From a bacterium (GTDB taxonomy: Bacteria > 4484-113 > JAFGCY01): a stretch of DNA of 64,000 nucleotides. The notes beneath the pieces were generated by a model. That model was not told the DNA's origin and ran no database searches. It was given only the letters and a program-made list of their open reading frames with translations. Position 1 is the stretch's first letter; each line of letters opens with the position of its first letter. The stretch is from contig JADZFO010000027.1 of NCBI GenBank assembly GCA_020849855.1, positions 62,001-126,000 of the forward strand, read 5' to 3'. A program made the position numbers and the translations under genes. Positions 42,294-51,024 of the stretch are shown piece after piece.

Positions 42294-43457
42294 ATGGATA
42301 TGTCAGGCAGCAATGCGTTTGCCCGGAGAGTTGGCGGCATTGTGGGTGTTCCCTTCGTCCTTATGCTGTGCCTTGGCGCCGGCACTTACGACGGAGACAG
42401 CGAGAAGTGCGGCTCTGACCGCCACAGCGGCAGGCATGCCTCCGGCCATCGCGAAATGCAGCGCGATGAACATCAGCGCAGCGCAACAACGTGGCAAAGC
42501 AGCTACAGCGAGGACAGTGTGGTGGACATGCAGTCCTTCCCGGGGCTCGGCAACACCTATGCCCTGGACCTCGGCGATGGCCAGGGCGACACTATCGTCG
42601 TCTTCGACTCGCCATCCATGATGCGCTTCCAGCAGCATTACAGCAGCAGCCCGGCCCTGCGGCAGGTGGCCTATACCGCCCTGCCCATCAACGATGAGAT
42701 CTATCTGGTCGCCTGGAAGGACGGCGACGGCGTTTCCAGGGTCGCCAGCTTCGATTTCGCCACCGGCGGTGTTGCCACCCTTATCGCGGATGGCGACGGC
42801 AAGTGGCGGCGCCACTATGGCTGGGTCTGCCCTGCTACCGACATCAATTATTCGGCGAGCTACTCCCGGACCAACGATGACTGGGACGTCAGCAATCGCC
42901 CGCCCGACTATATGCGTGAGGATGATTGGAACGTCGGTTCCGGTTCCGGCTCCAGCCTCAGCGCCAACATGAACGGCCGCAGTGGGGACTCTACGGTTAT
43001 CTATGACAGCAACTACCAGCTGGAGGGCGACGTTACCAGCCTTCCGCCGGCCCAGCAGCTTCAGGCCAACAAGCAGGCCGTGCGCGACTTCTTCAACATG
43101 GCCTTTGTCCAGCGCGACCCGGCCATGGCCGCCGAGCGCTACCTGGGCACAAGCTTCCGCCATCACATGCCGGGCGCCCCTGCCGGTGAGGCCGGTTTCG
43201 TTTCCTGGGCCAACAGCTTCAACGCTGCCTACCCTGAAACCGACGTCACGGTGAAGAACATCGTGGCTGAAGGTGACACGGTAATGCTCTACAGCGAAGT
43301 GCGCCATGGACCAAACGGCCCGACCCATGAGAGCGTGGACATCTTCCGCATGGAAGACGGCCGCATCGCTGAGCACTGGGGCGTCAAGCAGGAGGCCGGC
43401 AGTGCGAGCGGCTACGGCAGCGGTTTCAACAATAGTGGTAACAACAACATGAACTAA
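42294..43457 (+). CDS. Exported protein with C-terminal SnoaL-like domain
   Basis: 387 residues. A hydrophobic segment (about 12-32, VGGIVGVPFVLMLCLGAGTY) is a signal peptide or anchor. The middle is Asp/Ser/Tyr-rich and repetitive in feel, with no family recognised. The last 125 residues (NKQAVRDFFNMAFVQRDPAMAAERYLG through IAEHWGVKQEA) are a SnoaL/NTF2-like fold of the predicted aldol-condensation subgroup, with the signature GDTVMLYSEVRHG. A strong terminator follows. Attachment of this domain to an exported 250-residue head is unusual. Confidence 0.8.
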   Translation: MDMSGSNAFARRVGGIVGVPFVLMLCLGAGTYDGDSEKCGSDRHSGRHASGHREMQRDEHQRSATTWQSSYSEDSVVDMQSFPGLGNTYALDLGDGQGDTIVVFDSPSMMRFQQHYSSSPALRQVAYTALPINDEIYLVAWKDGDGVSRVASFDFATGGVATLIADGDGKWRRHYGWVCPATDINYSASYSRTNDDWDVSNRPPDYMREDDWNVGSGSGSSLSANMNGRSGDSTVIYDSNYQLEGDVTSLPPAQQLQANKQAVRDFFNMAFVQRDPAMAAERYLGTSFRHHMPGAPAGEAGFVSWANSFNAAYPETDVTVKNIVAEGDTVMLYSEVRHGPNGPTHESVDIFRMEDGRIAEHWGVKQEAGSASGYGSGFNNSGNNNMN

Positions 43458-43560
43458 GCCCCGCGCCGGCAAGGCGGAGGGTGCAGCTCTCCACTCGCGC
43501 CGGCAGCAGAATCTCCCGGGCAAGGGCAAAGGAAGGACTACCCGCTTGATACCCGCTTTC

Positions 43561-43598
43561 AGGCAGGTCCGGCAATAGCCGCTGGACCTGCCTTTTTT
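43561..43598 (+). terminator. Strong intrinsic terminator after the SnoaL-like gene
   Basis: AGGCAGGTCC (43561-43570) pairs with GGACCTGCCT (43584-43593); the loop contains a nested GGC/GCC stem; six T residues follow. Confidence 0.92.
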
Positions 43599-43611
43599 GT
43601 GCCCGTGGCTC

Positions 43612-43617
43612 TAAAAT
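43612..43617 (+). promoter_or_regulatory. -10 box TAAAAT for leaderless sirtuin gene
   Basis: TAAAAT, 6 nt, then GTG 43624. It lies just beyond the preceding terminator, confirming a separate transcription unit. Confidence 0.5.
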
Positions 43618-43623
43618 GTCCCG

Positions 43624-44460
43624 GTGGACAGCCGCACTGAAAGCAGCGAAGCGCTGCGGCAGCAACTGCGAGAGATAGCCCGCCTGGCCTGCCGGGCCCG
43701 CTGCATTGTCGTCTCGACGGGCGCCGGCACCTCAGCCGAGAGCGGCATCCCCACCTTCCGGGATGCCCAGACCGGGCTGTGGGCCCGCTATGACCCGGTC
43801 ATGCTGGCCTCCTATGAGGGCTTTGTCACCGACCCGGAAAACGTCTGGCGCTGGTATGACGAGCGGCGCCAGGCCATGGCCCTGGCCAGCCCCAACCCCG
43901 GGCACCTGGCACTCGCGCGCTGGGAAGCTCTGGCCCTGGCAGGCGGGCAGGAGTTTCTGCTGGCCACTCAGAACATCGACGGCCTGCACAGCCGCGCGGG
44001 CTCGATGCACCTGCTGGAGCTGCATGGCAACATCTGGTTCGCGCGACCGCTGAAGGGCGCCTACAGCGAGGCCTGCGAGCTTCCGCAGTGCCCGCTGCCC
44101 CAGCTGCCACCCTATGACGGGCAGGGCCGCCTGCTGCGTCCGCATGTGGTCTGGTTCGGGGAAATGCTGGACAACGCCGTGCTGAGCCAGGCCATGGTCA
44201 CCGCCGGCCGGGCGGATCTGCTGCTGGTGGTTGGTTCAAGCAGCCAGGTCTATCCCGCCGCCGCGCTGCCGCACGCAGCCCTGCGCAAGGGCGGCACGGT
44301 GGTGGAGATCAACCCCAGCGAGACCGAGCTCACGCCCCACGCCCATTTCTCCCTGCGCGGCCCCAGCGGTGAGCTGCTGCCGCAGCTCCTGGCCGAGATC
44401 GAGCTCCTGCACCCGGCCGCTGAGGCTGCAGCTCCGGCGCAAAGAAAAGGGGCGCCTTAG
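43624..44460 (+). CDS. Sir2-family NAD-dependent protein deacylase
   Basis: 278 residues. Sirtuins remove acyl groups from lysines using NAD+. GAGTSAESGIPTFRD (about 33-47), TQNIDGLH and the catalytic His in ELHGN are intact, as is RPHVVWFGE. WYDERR carries the Tyr-x-x-Arg pair associated with desuccinylase activity in CobB/SIRT5. The zinc ribbon is degenerate: instead of two CxxC pairs only two Cys remain (ACELPQC), so zinc may be absent. The start is GTG at the predicted transcript start. The stop lies in the loop of the shared terminator. Confidence 0.9.
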   Translation: MDSRTESSEALRQQLREIARLACRARCIVVSTGAGTSAESGIPTFRDAQTGLWARYDPVMLASYEGFVTDPENVWRWYDERRQAMALASPNPGHLALARWEALALAGGQEFLLATQNIDGLHSRAGSMHLLELHGNIWFARPLKGAYSEACELPQCPLPQLPPYDGQGRLLRPHVVWFGEMLDNAVLSQAMVTAGRADLLLVVGSSSQVYPAAALPHAALRKGGTVVEINPSETELTPHAHFSLRGPSGELLPQLLAEIELLHPAAEAAAPAQRKGAP

Positions 44461-44468
44461 CGCCCCTT
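44447..44468 (-). terminator. Shared terminator between convergent sirtuin and cohesin-like genes
   Basis: AAGGGGCGC (44447-44455), loop of 4, GCGCCCCTT (44460-44468). On the minus strand it is followed by a T-rich tail (TTCTTT), so it mainly serves the cohesin-like gene. Confidence 0.75.
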
Positions 44469-44495
44469 GATAGTTCAGTTCTGATTCGGCTGCCC

Positions 44496-46787
44496 TTACT
44501 TCTCTTCCTCGTCGCTGGGCAGCTTCGGGCCGACTTCATCCTCGCTCTCGGTGTCGGCCTTGGCATCCTCATCCTCATCGCCGCCGGTAGCCTTGCCCGG
44601 CTTCTGGCCGCCACCGGTGCCACCCGTGCCGCCGGTGCCGCCTGTTCCACCAGTACCGCCCGTTCCACCGGTGCCACCCGTGCCGCCGGTGCCTCCAGTC
44701 CCGCCGGTACCGCCGGTCTGCTGGTTGCCGCCCGTTTGCTGGTTGCCGCCAGTCTGCTGGTTACCACCAGTCTGCTGCGTGCCTTCGGTCTGCTGCGTGC
44801 CACCAGTGCTCAGGCGGCCGGTGTTGCCCGTCTGCGTCCCCGGGACGGTCGGCTGGGTCGTCAGGCCGCCGGGGAGCGTGCTCGGCTGGGTCTGGCCCGG
44901 CTGGACGGCCGGCGCCTGGGTGCCCGGGGTGTTCTCGCGCTTATAGCCCGCCAGCACCGCCGGCATGTTCATCTCAGTGGCATAGACCGGCCGCTCCGTT
45001 ATCAGCGGCAGGATGTTGTCGCCATCCTCGTTCAGGATGTACTGCGTCGCCGTGTCCGCCACCAGCGTAAGCTGCGTCATCTCCTGGCCTTCAATGTCCT
45101 GCTTGGCCTTGAAGCGCAGGTAGACCAGTGGGTCGGAGCCTGACAGGTCGAGACGGTCCCCATGGCTGTCCACGGCGATGATCACCGTGCCCGCCAGCTT
45201 GTCCGGTTCCGAGAAGAAGATGCTCGCGCCGGGGTCGTTGTCAAAGAACTCGCCCAGCTCGGCCTCGCGGAAGCTCAGCACGTTGGGGTCAAAGGTCACG
45301 GTGAAGAGGCCCTTGTGGAACTCGGGGATCTGCTCGCCCTCAATGCGCACATACACCGGGTCGTCCTCGCGCACAATGTCGGGGAAGTCGGTGGAGAGGG
45401 CGATCTTGGGTTCCTTAAGGACGGCGTCAACCTGCAGCTCAGTGGCCTCGGTCAGGTCGTCGTCCTTCCACATCATCTTCAGGAAGATCTGGTACTTGCC
45501 CGGCTGATCCGGGGTGAAGAGGATGAAGGGGTCGTCGGTGACGAAGCACATCATCTCGTAGGCCTCGTCAGCCGTGATCAGCTCGTCATCGTCGTCTGCA
45601 TCGCTGATGCGGTTGCGCTCGCTGCCGTTGTAAGCCTCGTACTGGCGGCGCAGCTCGCGCTGGCGCTGGGTGTCCAGGCTGTCCAGGTTGCCCGTGCGCA
45701 CGTCTTCGCGCGGCGAGCTGTCGTCAGCCACGTTATAGGCGCCGTTAGGGCCGGTGGCGTCCGCGACGTCCTCAGACAGGTCGGGCAGGGCGATATCGTC
45801 GCCCTCCAGCGTCTCGCTGTGGCCATCAGGGGCGGAGGCCCAGGTGGCCTCATCCTCATCCGCAATGCCGTCGCCGGGGCCGGCGATAAAGCGGCGCTCG
45901 CGGACTCCGGAGCGCGCGCCCTTCATCGAGCGGGCCCCCTTGGCGGCGTCGGCACCAGGCTGCTGCGGGCCGGCCTCACTGGGGCCGCGGCCCTGGGAAT
46001 CCGCAAAGTCAGCAATGAAGAGGTTCCACTGGCCGCGCTCTTCCTGCGTGATGGTCTGGGTCTTTGACTTGTTGTAGATCGCCACGATTGCCGGGGTGGC
46101 GGACTTCTCATCCATTCCCGGGGGCCAGATCAGGGGGTTGGGATCCGGCACATTCATGTTCTGCTGCTGTCCCGTCTGGTTACCGCCGGTGGTGTCCGTG
46201 CCGCTGCCCTGGGGGCCAAAGCTGGGGTTCGTGGTCGGCTGGCCGGTCACCGGGCCGGTAGTCTGGCCGGTGGTCGCCGGCGGGGTGGCGCCCGGGGCAC
46301 CGGCCGGCGGAGTCGCTCCGGTGGTGTCCGTACCGGCGGGCGGGGCAGTCCCCGTGGTATCCGCCGGGGCAGCGGACTCGGCCGCGGTGTTGTACTTCTC
46401 CTCGACCAGCTCATACAGCCTGCCGCGGTCCACCTCGTCCACTTCGCTCACTTCGCCGGAGTTGATCGCCCAGCAGTACTGGACATCCTTGTTGTCCGGC
46501 ACATCCACAATGCCGTAAACAACATAGTCCTCGCCGGGGTTGACCTCATTAACCTCCATGCCAACCTGCATGATGGTCACCGGGGGCTCGATCGGCTCGC
46601 CCGGCTGGCCCTGCTCGCCATAGTTCTGGCTGCTGCCGGAGGTTTGCTGGCGGTACTGCGAGTCGTAGTTGCTGTTGGTCTGGGTACCCAGCGAGCTGGT
46701 GTTGCTGGATGTACAGCCCAGCGGCGCATAAAGCCCCAGCAGCAGTGCCGCCGCCAGGCCAAGTCCCTGCGTCAGTCGTCTATTCAT
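44496..46787 (-). CDS. Large lipoprotein with cohesin-like domain and Thr-Gly-Gly repeat tail
   Basis: 763 residues from ATG 46787 (AGGAAGG upstream; ATG 46811 is an alternative). Lipobox APLGC (Cys about 25). The N-terminal half alternates short folded pieces with Thr/Pro/Gly-rich linkers. Residues about 445-575 resemble a cohesin-type beta-sandwich: GLFTVTFDPNVLSF, then GTVIIAVDSHGDRLDLSG. A low-complexity stretch of QTGGN and GGT units follows, ending in an acidic Asp/Glu-rich tail. No dockerin was noticed nearby. It is probably an envelope-anchored adhesion or scaffolding protein; the cohesin reading is by pattern only. Confidence 0.75.
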   Translation of the reverse strand: MNRRLTQGLGLAAALLLGLYAPLGCTSSNTSSLGTQTNSNYDSQYRQQTSGSSQNYGEQGQPGEPIEPPVTIMQVGMEVNEVNPGEDYVVYGIVDVPDNKDVQYCWAINSGEVSEVDEVDRGRLYELVEEKYNTAAESAAPADTTGTAPPAGTDTTGATPPAGAPGATPPATTGQTTGPVTGQPTTNPSFGPQGSGTDTTGGNQTGQQQNMNVPDPNPLIWPPGMDEKSATPAIVAIYNKSKTQTITQEERGQWNLFIADFADSQGRGPSEAGPQQPGADAAKGARSMKGARSGVRERRFIAGPGDGIADEDEATWASAPDGHSETLEGDDIALPDLSEDVADATGPNGAYNVADDSSPREDVRTGNLDSLDTQRQRELRRQYEAYNGSERNRISDADDDDELITADEAYEMMCFVTDDPFILFTPDQPGKYQIFLKMMWKDDDLTEATELQVDAVLKEPKIALSTDFPDIVREDDPVYVRIEGEQIPEFHKGLFTVTFDPNVLSFREAELGEFFDNDPGASIFFSEPDKLAGTVIIAVDSHGDRLDLSGSDPLVYLRFKAKQDIEGQEMTQLTLVADTATQYILNEDGDNILPLITERPVYATEMNMPAVLAGYKRENTPGTQAPAVQPGQTQPSTLPGGLTTQPTVPGTQTGNTGRLSTGGTQQTEGTQQTGGNQQTGGNQQTGGNQQTGGTGGTGGTGGTGGTGGTGGTGGTGGTGGTGGTGGGQKPGKATGGDEDEDAKADTESEDEVGPKLPSDEEEK
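44608..44800 (-). repeat. In-gene repeats coding (GGT)n and (QQTGGN)n
   Basis: About eleven 9-bp units encode Gly-Gly-Thr, followed (upstream in the gene) by 15- to 18-bp units encoding QQTGGN/QQTEGT. Codon third positions vary, pointing to selection for the peptide. Such tracts are prone to length change. Confidence 0.8.
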
Positions 46788-46812
46788 TCTGCTCAAGCCT
46801 TCCTGCCTCATC

Positions 46813-46862
46813 GGCCCACATCAGGCGGCGTCCGGCCGGCCTGTGGGCCAGCCTGAATCATA
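46813..46862 (-). promoter_or_regulatory. Leader region of the cohesin-like gene
   Basis: Minus-strand TATGAT (46857-46862) is a possible -10, giving a leader of about 65 nt before the ATG at 46787. Within it, GGCCCACA and TGTGGGCC (46813-46820, 46842-46849) can pair across 21 nt. Confidence 0.35.
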
Positions 46863-46895
46863 CCATCGGCAGGACGCGCCGGATCTGGCCTTTGT

Positions 46896-47858
46896 TTAGA
46901 CTACGCGAGCCCGCTGCTCCAGTTTGAGCACTTCCTCGCCCAGCTCGCGCAGGCGCGGGCAGGGGACGCCGGCGGCTTCCCCCGCGGCGGCCAGGGCCAG
47001 GTTCAGGCGGCTGATCTCGGTCTCGCGGCCGGCGTGGATGTCCTCGCGCATCGAGCTGCTGTTGCCGGCCGTGGCCTGCAGCAGCTCGCGCAGCTCGGCC
47101 CGCAGGTCAGCAATGCGCAGGGGCTCGCGCAGGGGGGCGCAGGCGCTGAGCACCGCCTTAAGCTCGGCCAGCAGCTCCTTAAGCTGCGGGCGGTCCAGCT
47201 GGCGCAGCAGTTCACCGTTGGGGATGTCCTGCAGGGCGGTCAGGGGATTGACCACGCAGTTCAGCGCGGCCTTCATCCACATCCGCTCTTCCATGTGGCT
47301 GTCGGGGATGGGGTGCAGGAAGGGGGAGTGCAGGGGGTTAAGCAGCTCGATGCTCTCATCGGCCTCCCAGCCCAGGCCCAGCTCGCCCAGCACAAGGTCG
47401 TTATGCAGGCCGGTATGCAGCCAGCCGCTGCTCAGGTAGGCCCCGCCAAATAGGTTGCCCAGATGGAAGGGCCCCTTGTGCAGGCCGTTGGCGATGACCA
47501 GCACTTCCGTGCTCGGGGTGGGCGCCAGCTCGGCCAGGACTTCCTCAACCTGCTGGGCCTTGACGCAGATGATCAGCCACTGGGCCCAGGGCAGCTCTTC
47601 GGGGCTCTGGTGCAGCTTCACCCGGTCCAGCGCAATGCTAACCGAGCTCTGCTCAAAGCTGCCGCCGGAGCCGCTGTCGTCAACATGCACGCGCAGGGCG
47701 TCAAGCTGCAGCCGCCGCTGCGGGCTGCGCACCAGCCAGTGGAAAGGCACGCGGTTGCCGGCCAGCGCCGCCGCGACGAGGCTGCCGACAGGGCCGGCGC
47801 CGACGAGGTTGATGCTGGGCGGTATCCGCTCCCCCGGTTCGAACTGCAGGTCATGCAT
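46896..47858 (-). CDS. panE: PanE/ApbA-type 2-dehydropantoate 2-reductase family protein
   Basis: 320 residues. The family reduces ketopantoate to pantoate with NADPH in coenzyme A synthesis. The N-terminal NADP motif is NLVGAGPVGSLVAAAL; the C-terminal domain shows the catalytic Lys in WMKAALNCVVNPLTAL and the Ser-rich SSSMREDIHAGRETEI motif near 275. These are the signatures of functional PanE. A 15-residue N-terminal arm is longer than usual. Because PanE paralogues with other substrates exist, the reaction is probable rather than certain. No other pan genes adjoin. Confidence 0.85.
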   Translation of the reverse strand: MHDLQFEPGERIPPSINLVGAGPVGSLVAAALAGNRVPFHWLVRSPQRRLQLDALRVHVDDSGSGGSFEQSSVSIALDRVKLHQSPEELPWAQWLIICVKAQQVEEVLAELAPTPSTEVLVIANGLHKGPFHLGNLFGGAYLSSGWLHTGLHNDLVLGELGLGWEADESIELLNPLHSPFLHPIPDSHMEERMWMKAALNCVVNPLTALQDIPNGELLRQLDRPQLKELLAELKAVLSACAPLREPLRIADLRAELRELLQATAGNSSSMREDIHAGRETEISRLNLALAAAGEAAGVPCPRLRELGEEVLKLEQRARVV

Positions 47859-47982
47859 CCACTAGCGTTGTACCACAGACGCTGGCTGCGCCAATGAAGC
47901 GCGAATTGAGAAATCCGCGTATTTGACCCTGCTCCGGGCGTGGGAAGCGGCAGTCCAATCTTGATTCGGCATAGCTCTTAGC

Positions 47983-50781
47983 CTAATCAGCTTCAGCCTT
48001 TTGCTTTTTGCCTTTCGCCTTTTTTGGCTCCGGCTCCGCATTCTGCCTTGTGCCTTGTGCCTTCTGCCCTTCCGCCATGAAGTCCCGTGCCCTGTCCAGG
48101 CAGTCGCTGTACTTTCCGCGGTAGATCTGCGGGCCGGGCAGGCTGTCGATGAAGACCTGGCCATAGCTGCTGTTCACCGCGCGGCTGTCCAGCAGGAAGA
48201 CGCAGCCGTGGTCCCGCCGCGAGCGGATCAGGCGCCCGAAGCCCTGCTTCAGCAGGGTCGCCGCCAGCGGCAGGCTGTAGCCCCGGAAGCTGTCGCCACC
48301 GCTCTCATCAATGGCGCGCTGGCGGCCGGCGTGGATGGGGTCCTTGAAGTTGGCGAAGGGCAGCTTGGCCAGTACCACGCAGCTCAGCGCGTCGCCCACT
48401 ACGTCAAAGCCCTCCCAGAAGCTGCGGGTGGCCAGCAAAAGCTTGTCGCCGCTTTCCCGGAACTGGTCGGCCAGCTCCTGGCGCGAGCCGGAAAGGCCCT
48501 GCACCAGCAGCCGGCTGGCGTCCACAAAGGGCGTTATGGAGTCCGCGATCTGGTTCATGTCGCGGTAGGAGTTAAAAAGCACCAGGATGCCGCGGCTGAA
48601 GATCTTCTCCACGCCCAGCACCACATCCTCAAGCTGCTGCATATAGCGCTGGCGCTCGTGCCCCGTCGGCCCGGCCATGTCGCTGGCCACCAGCAGCAGG
48701 CTCTGGCTGGCATAGTCAAAGGGGCTGTCCAGGCTCAGCCACTGGGTCTGCCCGGCCAGCTCCTCGCTGAAGCCCAGGCTCTGCTTCATGTAATCAAAGC
48801 TGCCGGCCACGGTCAGGGTGGCGCTGGTCAGCACCACGCTTTCCTTCGCCGCCGCCAGGGCCTGGAAGACCGGCCCGGCCTGCAGCGGCGCGGTCTTGTA
48901 TTCCCACTTCGGGTCCAGGCTGTCCGGCTCCACGTTGAACCAGGTAATGCTGCCGCTGTCCTCGGGCTTCCAGTTGTTCAGCGCGTGGTGGCAACTCAGC
49001 AGCTCCAGCTGCACGCTTTGCATGTCCATCTGCAGCTGCGCGTCCTCCAGGAACATGTCGCTGCTTTCGGTGCCGAAGAGGCCCTTGAGGTCGGTGGCCA
49101 GGGTCATCAGGCGCTCGACCAGCGCGGCCAGGCGTGCGGCCAGCTTGCCCAGCAGGCCCAGCATCGCGCTCTGGTCGGCCTCCGCCGTCGCCGGGCTGAC
49201 CTGGCTCTGGAACTCGTCGCTGATCACGCCCTTAAGCTGCGCATGCTGCAGCAGGCGGATCACCTGCGCCCGGGCCTCGGCCAGCTGCTTCATCCAGTGC
49301 GGCAGCAGGCCGCTGTAGTTCTGGCAGCGGGTGAAGGTCTCCTTCAGGTTCTCGCCGATGCTCTCCGGGGCCAGCGCCAGACGCCGCCGCACATGGTCGT
49401 TGTCCAGTATCTCCAGCAGGCGGTTGCCCAGGTCAATCGGCAGGTGGTCGTTCACCTCCAGGGTGTTCTGGCCGGTGATAGCGCTCTCCAGGTTATGCGC
49501 CTCGTCAAAGACGATGTAGCTGCACTTGGTGGCCACATTGTCGCGGTCCTCATCCGCAGGGTTGAAGAGCGCGAAGACCAGGGCGTGGTTCGTGATGGCT
49601 ATATGGCTGAGCAGCGCGCTGTCGCGCCGCCCGAAGAAGTGGCACTCGCCGCGGAATTCGCAGCGGTCGCCCAGGCAGGTCGAATAGCCGCAGTCCACCG
49701 AGCGGCTCAGCTCAGCGCGCTCCAGCAGTTTCAGCTCCGCCGGCGCGGGCACGCTGTCCAGCTCGCCGTCCGGCTCCAGGCAGGCCCGGATCAGCAGGTG
49801 CAGCGCATACAAAAGGGCCGGTGTGCCGGCCTGCAGCAGGCGCGCGCGGCGGCGCTGGCTTTCGGCGGGGTTGCTCAGCCAGAGGTCCTGCAGGCGCTTA
49901 AGGCACAGGTAGTGCTCGCGGCCCTTCAGCAGGGTCACGCGCAGCTCCAGCATGTCCAGGATGCGGCGCAGTCGCGGCACATCCTGCTCCATCAGCTGGG
50001 TCTGCAGGTTGATCGTGTTGGTGCTGACGATGCCCAGTTTGCCCGTGCGCGCCGTCTGCACCGCCAGGGGCAGCAGATAGGCCAGGGACTTGCCCACGCC
50101 GGTGCCGGCCTCCACCACCAGCTTCTGCTTCTGCTCCAGGGCCTGCTCCACCGCCTGCACCATCTCCTGCTGCTGGGGCCGCTCCTCATACTCGTCAAAG
50201 GCCGTGCTGAGGGCCTTGCGCGCCGCGAAGACCTTCTCCAGCAGGTCCGGGGCCATCTCCTGGCGGCTCGGCGCTGCGGCCGCGGTCTTGCGCGGATAGA
50301 ACTTGTTCATCTCCACATCGCCGCTGTGCGGCACCGACAGCACATCATGGCGCTGCTGCAGCTCGGCTTCCAGCCAGCCCAGGCGCCGCTGCTCCGTGGA
50401 CTCCTGCACAAGGTAGCCAAGCTGCGCCAGCAGGTCGTCTGGTATCTGCTTCAGCCGCTCCCAGGCGCGCTCGCAGGCGCCCTGCAGCTTGAACAGGCTG
50501 TCGTGCGCGGCCTCGATGCCCAGCAGATAAAGCAGGTCATCAGCCATGCACAGGCTGCCCGCCGGCCCCGGCCAGGAAGCCACGATGCTGCGCACGGACA
50601 GGCTGTCCCAGCCCGCCCGCGCCAGCACCAGTCTGTCGCGCTGGCTGTCAGGCACGGCCGCGATAAGCTCGCGGCTGTCCTTGAACTCAGTGTCGAGCGG
50701 CGGCTCCCCATCGCGAAGCTGGCGCAGCTCGCCGCGCACGTCGCGCGAGTTGTTCAGCAGGACCAGCAGACGGTGGGGCAC
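47983..50781 (-). CDS. dinG: DinG-family (XPD-like) ATP-dependent DNA helicase
   Basis: 932 residues from GTG 50781, placed by a perfect TACAAT 6 nt upstream (the frame is open to 50895 through tandem repeats). Superfamily 2 motifs: EAGTGVGKS (Walker A Lys about 231), FDEAHNLE, and a C-terminal half with GFGRLIRSRRDHG. Four Cys in YLCLKRL and CLGDRCEFRGEC suit the Fe-S cluster of DinG/XPD helicases. The N-terminal about 190 residues match no exonuclease motif. The last 30 residues (Lys/Gln/Ala-rich) are encoded by the short degenerate repeat also found at 60.3-60.5 kb. It probably resolves D-loops, R-loops or G-quadruplexes. Confidence 0.9.
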   Translation of the reverse strand: MPHRLLVLLNNSRDVRGELRQLRDGEPPLDTEFKDSRELIAAVPDSQRDRLVLARAGWDSLSVRSIVASWPGPAGSLCMADDLLYLLGIEAAHDSLFKLQGACERAWERLKQIPDDLLAQLGYLVQESTEQRRLGWLEAELQQRHDVLSVPHSGDVEMNKFYPRKTAAAAPSRQEMAPDLLEKVFAARKALSTAFDEYEERPQQQEMVQAVEQALEQKQKLVVEAGTGVGKSLAYLLPLAVQTARTGKLGIVSTNTINLQTQLMEQDVPRLRRILDMLELRVTLLKGREHYLCLKRLQDLWLSNPAESQRRRARLLQAGTPALLYALHLLIRACLEPDGELDSVPAPAELKLLERAELSRSVDCGYSTCLGDRCEFRGECHFFGRRDSALLSHIAITNHALVFALFNPADEDRDNVATKCSYIVFDEAHNLESAITGQNTLEVNDHLPIDLGNRLLEILDNDHVRRRLALAPESIGENLKETFTRCQNYSGLLPHWMKQLAEARAQVIRLLQHAQLKGVISDEFQSQVSPATAEADQSAMLGLLGKLAARLAALVERLMTLATDLKGLFGTESSDMFLEDAQLQMDMQSVQLELLSCHHALNNWKPEDSGSITWFNVEPDSLDPKWEYKTAPLQAGPVFQALAAAKESVVLTSATLTVAGSFDYMKQSLGFSEELAGQTQWLSLDSPFDYASQSLLLVASDMAGPTGHERQRYMQQLEDVVLGVEKIFSRGILVLFNSYRDMNQIADSITPFVDASRLLVQGLSGSRQELADQFRESGDKLLLATRSFWEGFDVVGDALSCVVLAKLPFANFKDPIHAGRQRAIDESGGDSFRGYSLPLAATLLKQGFGRLIRSRRDHGCVFLLDSRAVNSSYGQVFIDSLPGPQIYRGKYSDCLDRARDFMAEGQKAQGTRQNAEPEPKKAKGKKQKAEAD
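47985..48078 (-). repeat. Degenerate AAGGC-type repeats encoding the DinG C-terminal tail
   Basis: The 3' end of dinG consists of units such as GCCTTNTGCC and GCCTTTTG (plus strand), read on the minus strand as KAQGTRQNAE-like sequence. The same word family fills the dxr-tricorn intergenic region. Confidence 0.65.
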
Positions 50782-50787
50782 GCAGGG

Positions 50788-50793
50788 ATTGTA
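50788..50793 (-). promoter_or_regulatory. -10 box TACAAT for leaderless dinG
   Basis: Minus-strand CTACAAT, 6 nt, GTG 50781. Clear example of the leaderless pattern. Confidence 0.5.
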
Positions 50794-50824
50794 GGTCTTG
50801 CGGCGAAAGTACTTAACAAGCCTT

Positions 50825-50955
50825 GTAGCAGCGCGGCCCCGTCCGCGTGTCGAGTCAACGAGTAGCAGCGTGGCCCCGTCCGCGCGTCGAGTCAACGAGT
50901 AGCAGCGCGGCTCTGCCCGCGCGTCTAGTAAAGCAGCGTGGCCCTGTCCGCGCGT
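50825..50955. repeat. 37-bp tandem repeat between dinG and the small membrane-protein operon
   Basis: Copies begin at 50825, 50862 and 50899 (period 37), with a fourth partial copy at about 50930. Each starts GTAGCAGCG and carries a small CGCGG/CCGCG hairpin and, in the first two, GTCGAGTCAACGA. Copies differ by one to several bases. The block separates two divergent promoters. Confidence 0.8.
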
Positions 50956-50988
50956 TTTCTCTACGCTGAAGGCAAGTTAGCAAGTGCG

Positions 50989-51017
50989 TTGCGCGGCGAC
51001 CGTTTGCGCGTTATGAT
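50989..51017 (+). promoter_or_regulatory. Promoter of the small membrane-protein operon
   Basis: TTGCGC (50989-50994), 17 nt, TATGAT (51012-51017), then 7 nt to GTG 51025. The transcript should start at the start codon. Confidence 0.5.
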
Positions 51018-51024
51018 CTTGGCC

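Noticed and set aside
48001-50865. 954-residue plus-strand open frame opposite dinG
   Set aside because: Antisense shadow; dinG has Walker, DEAH and Fe-S motifs.
50782-50895. Longer DinG from the first in-frame codon at 50895
   Set aside because: It would translate the 37-bp tandem repeats; TACAAT 6 nt before GTG 50781 gives a better start.
50825-50955. CRISPR array
   Set aside because: The units are directly adjacent 37-bp repeats with no unique spacers, only about 3.5 copies, and no cas genes nearby.
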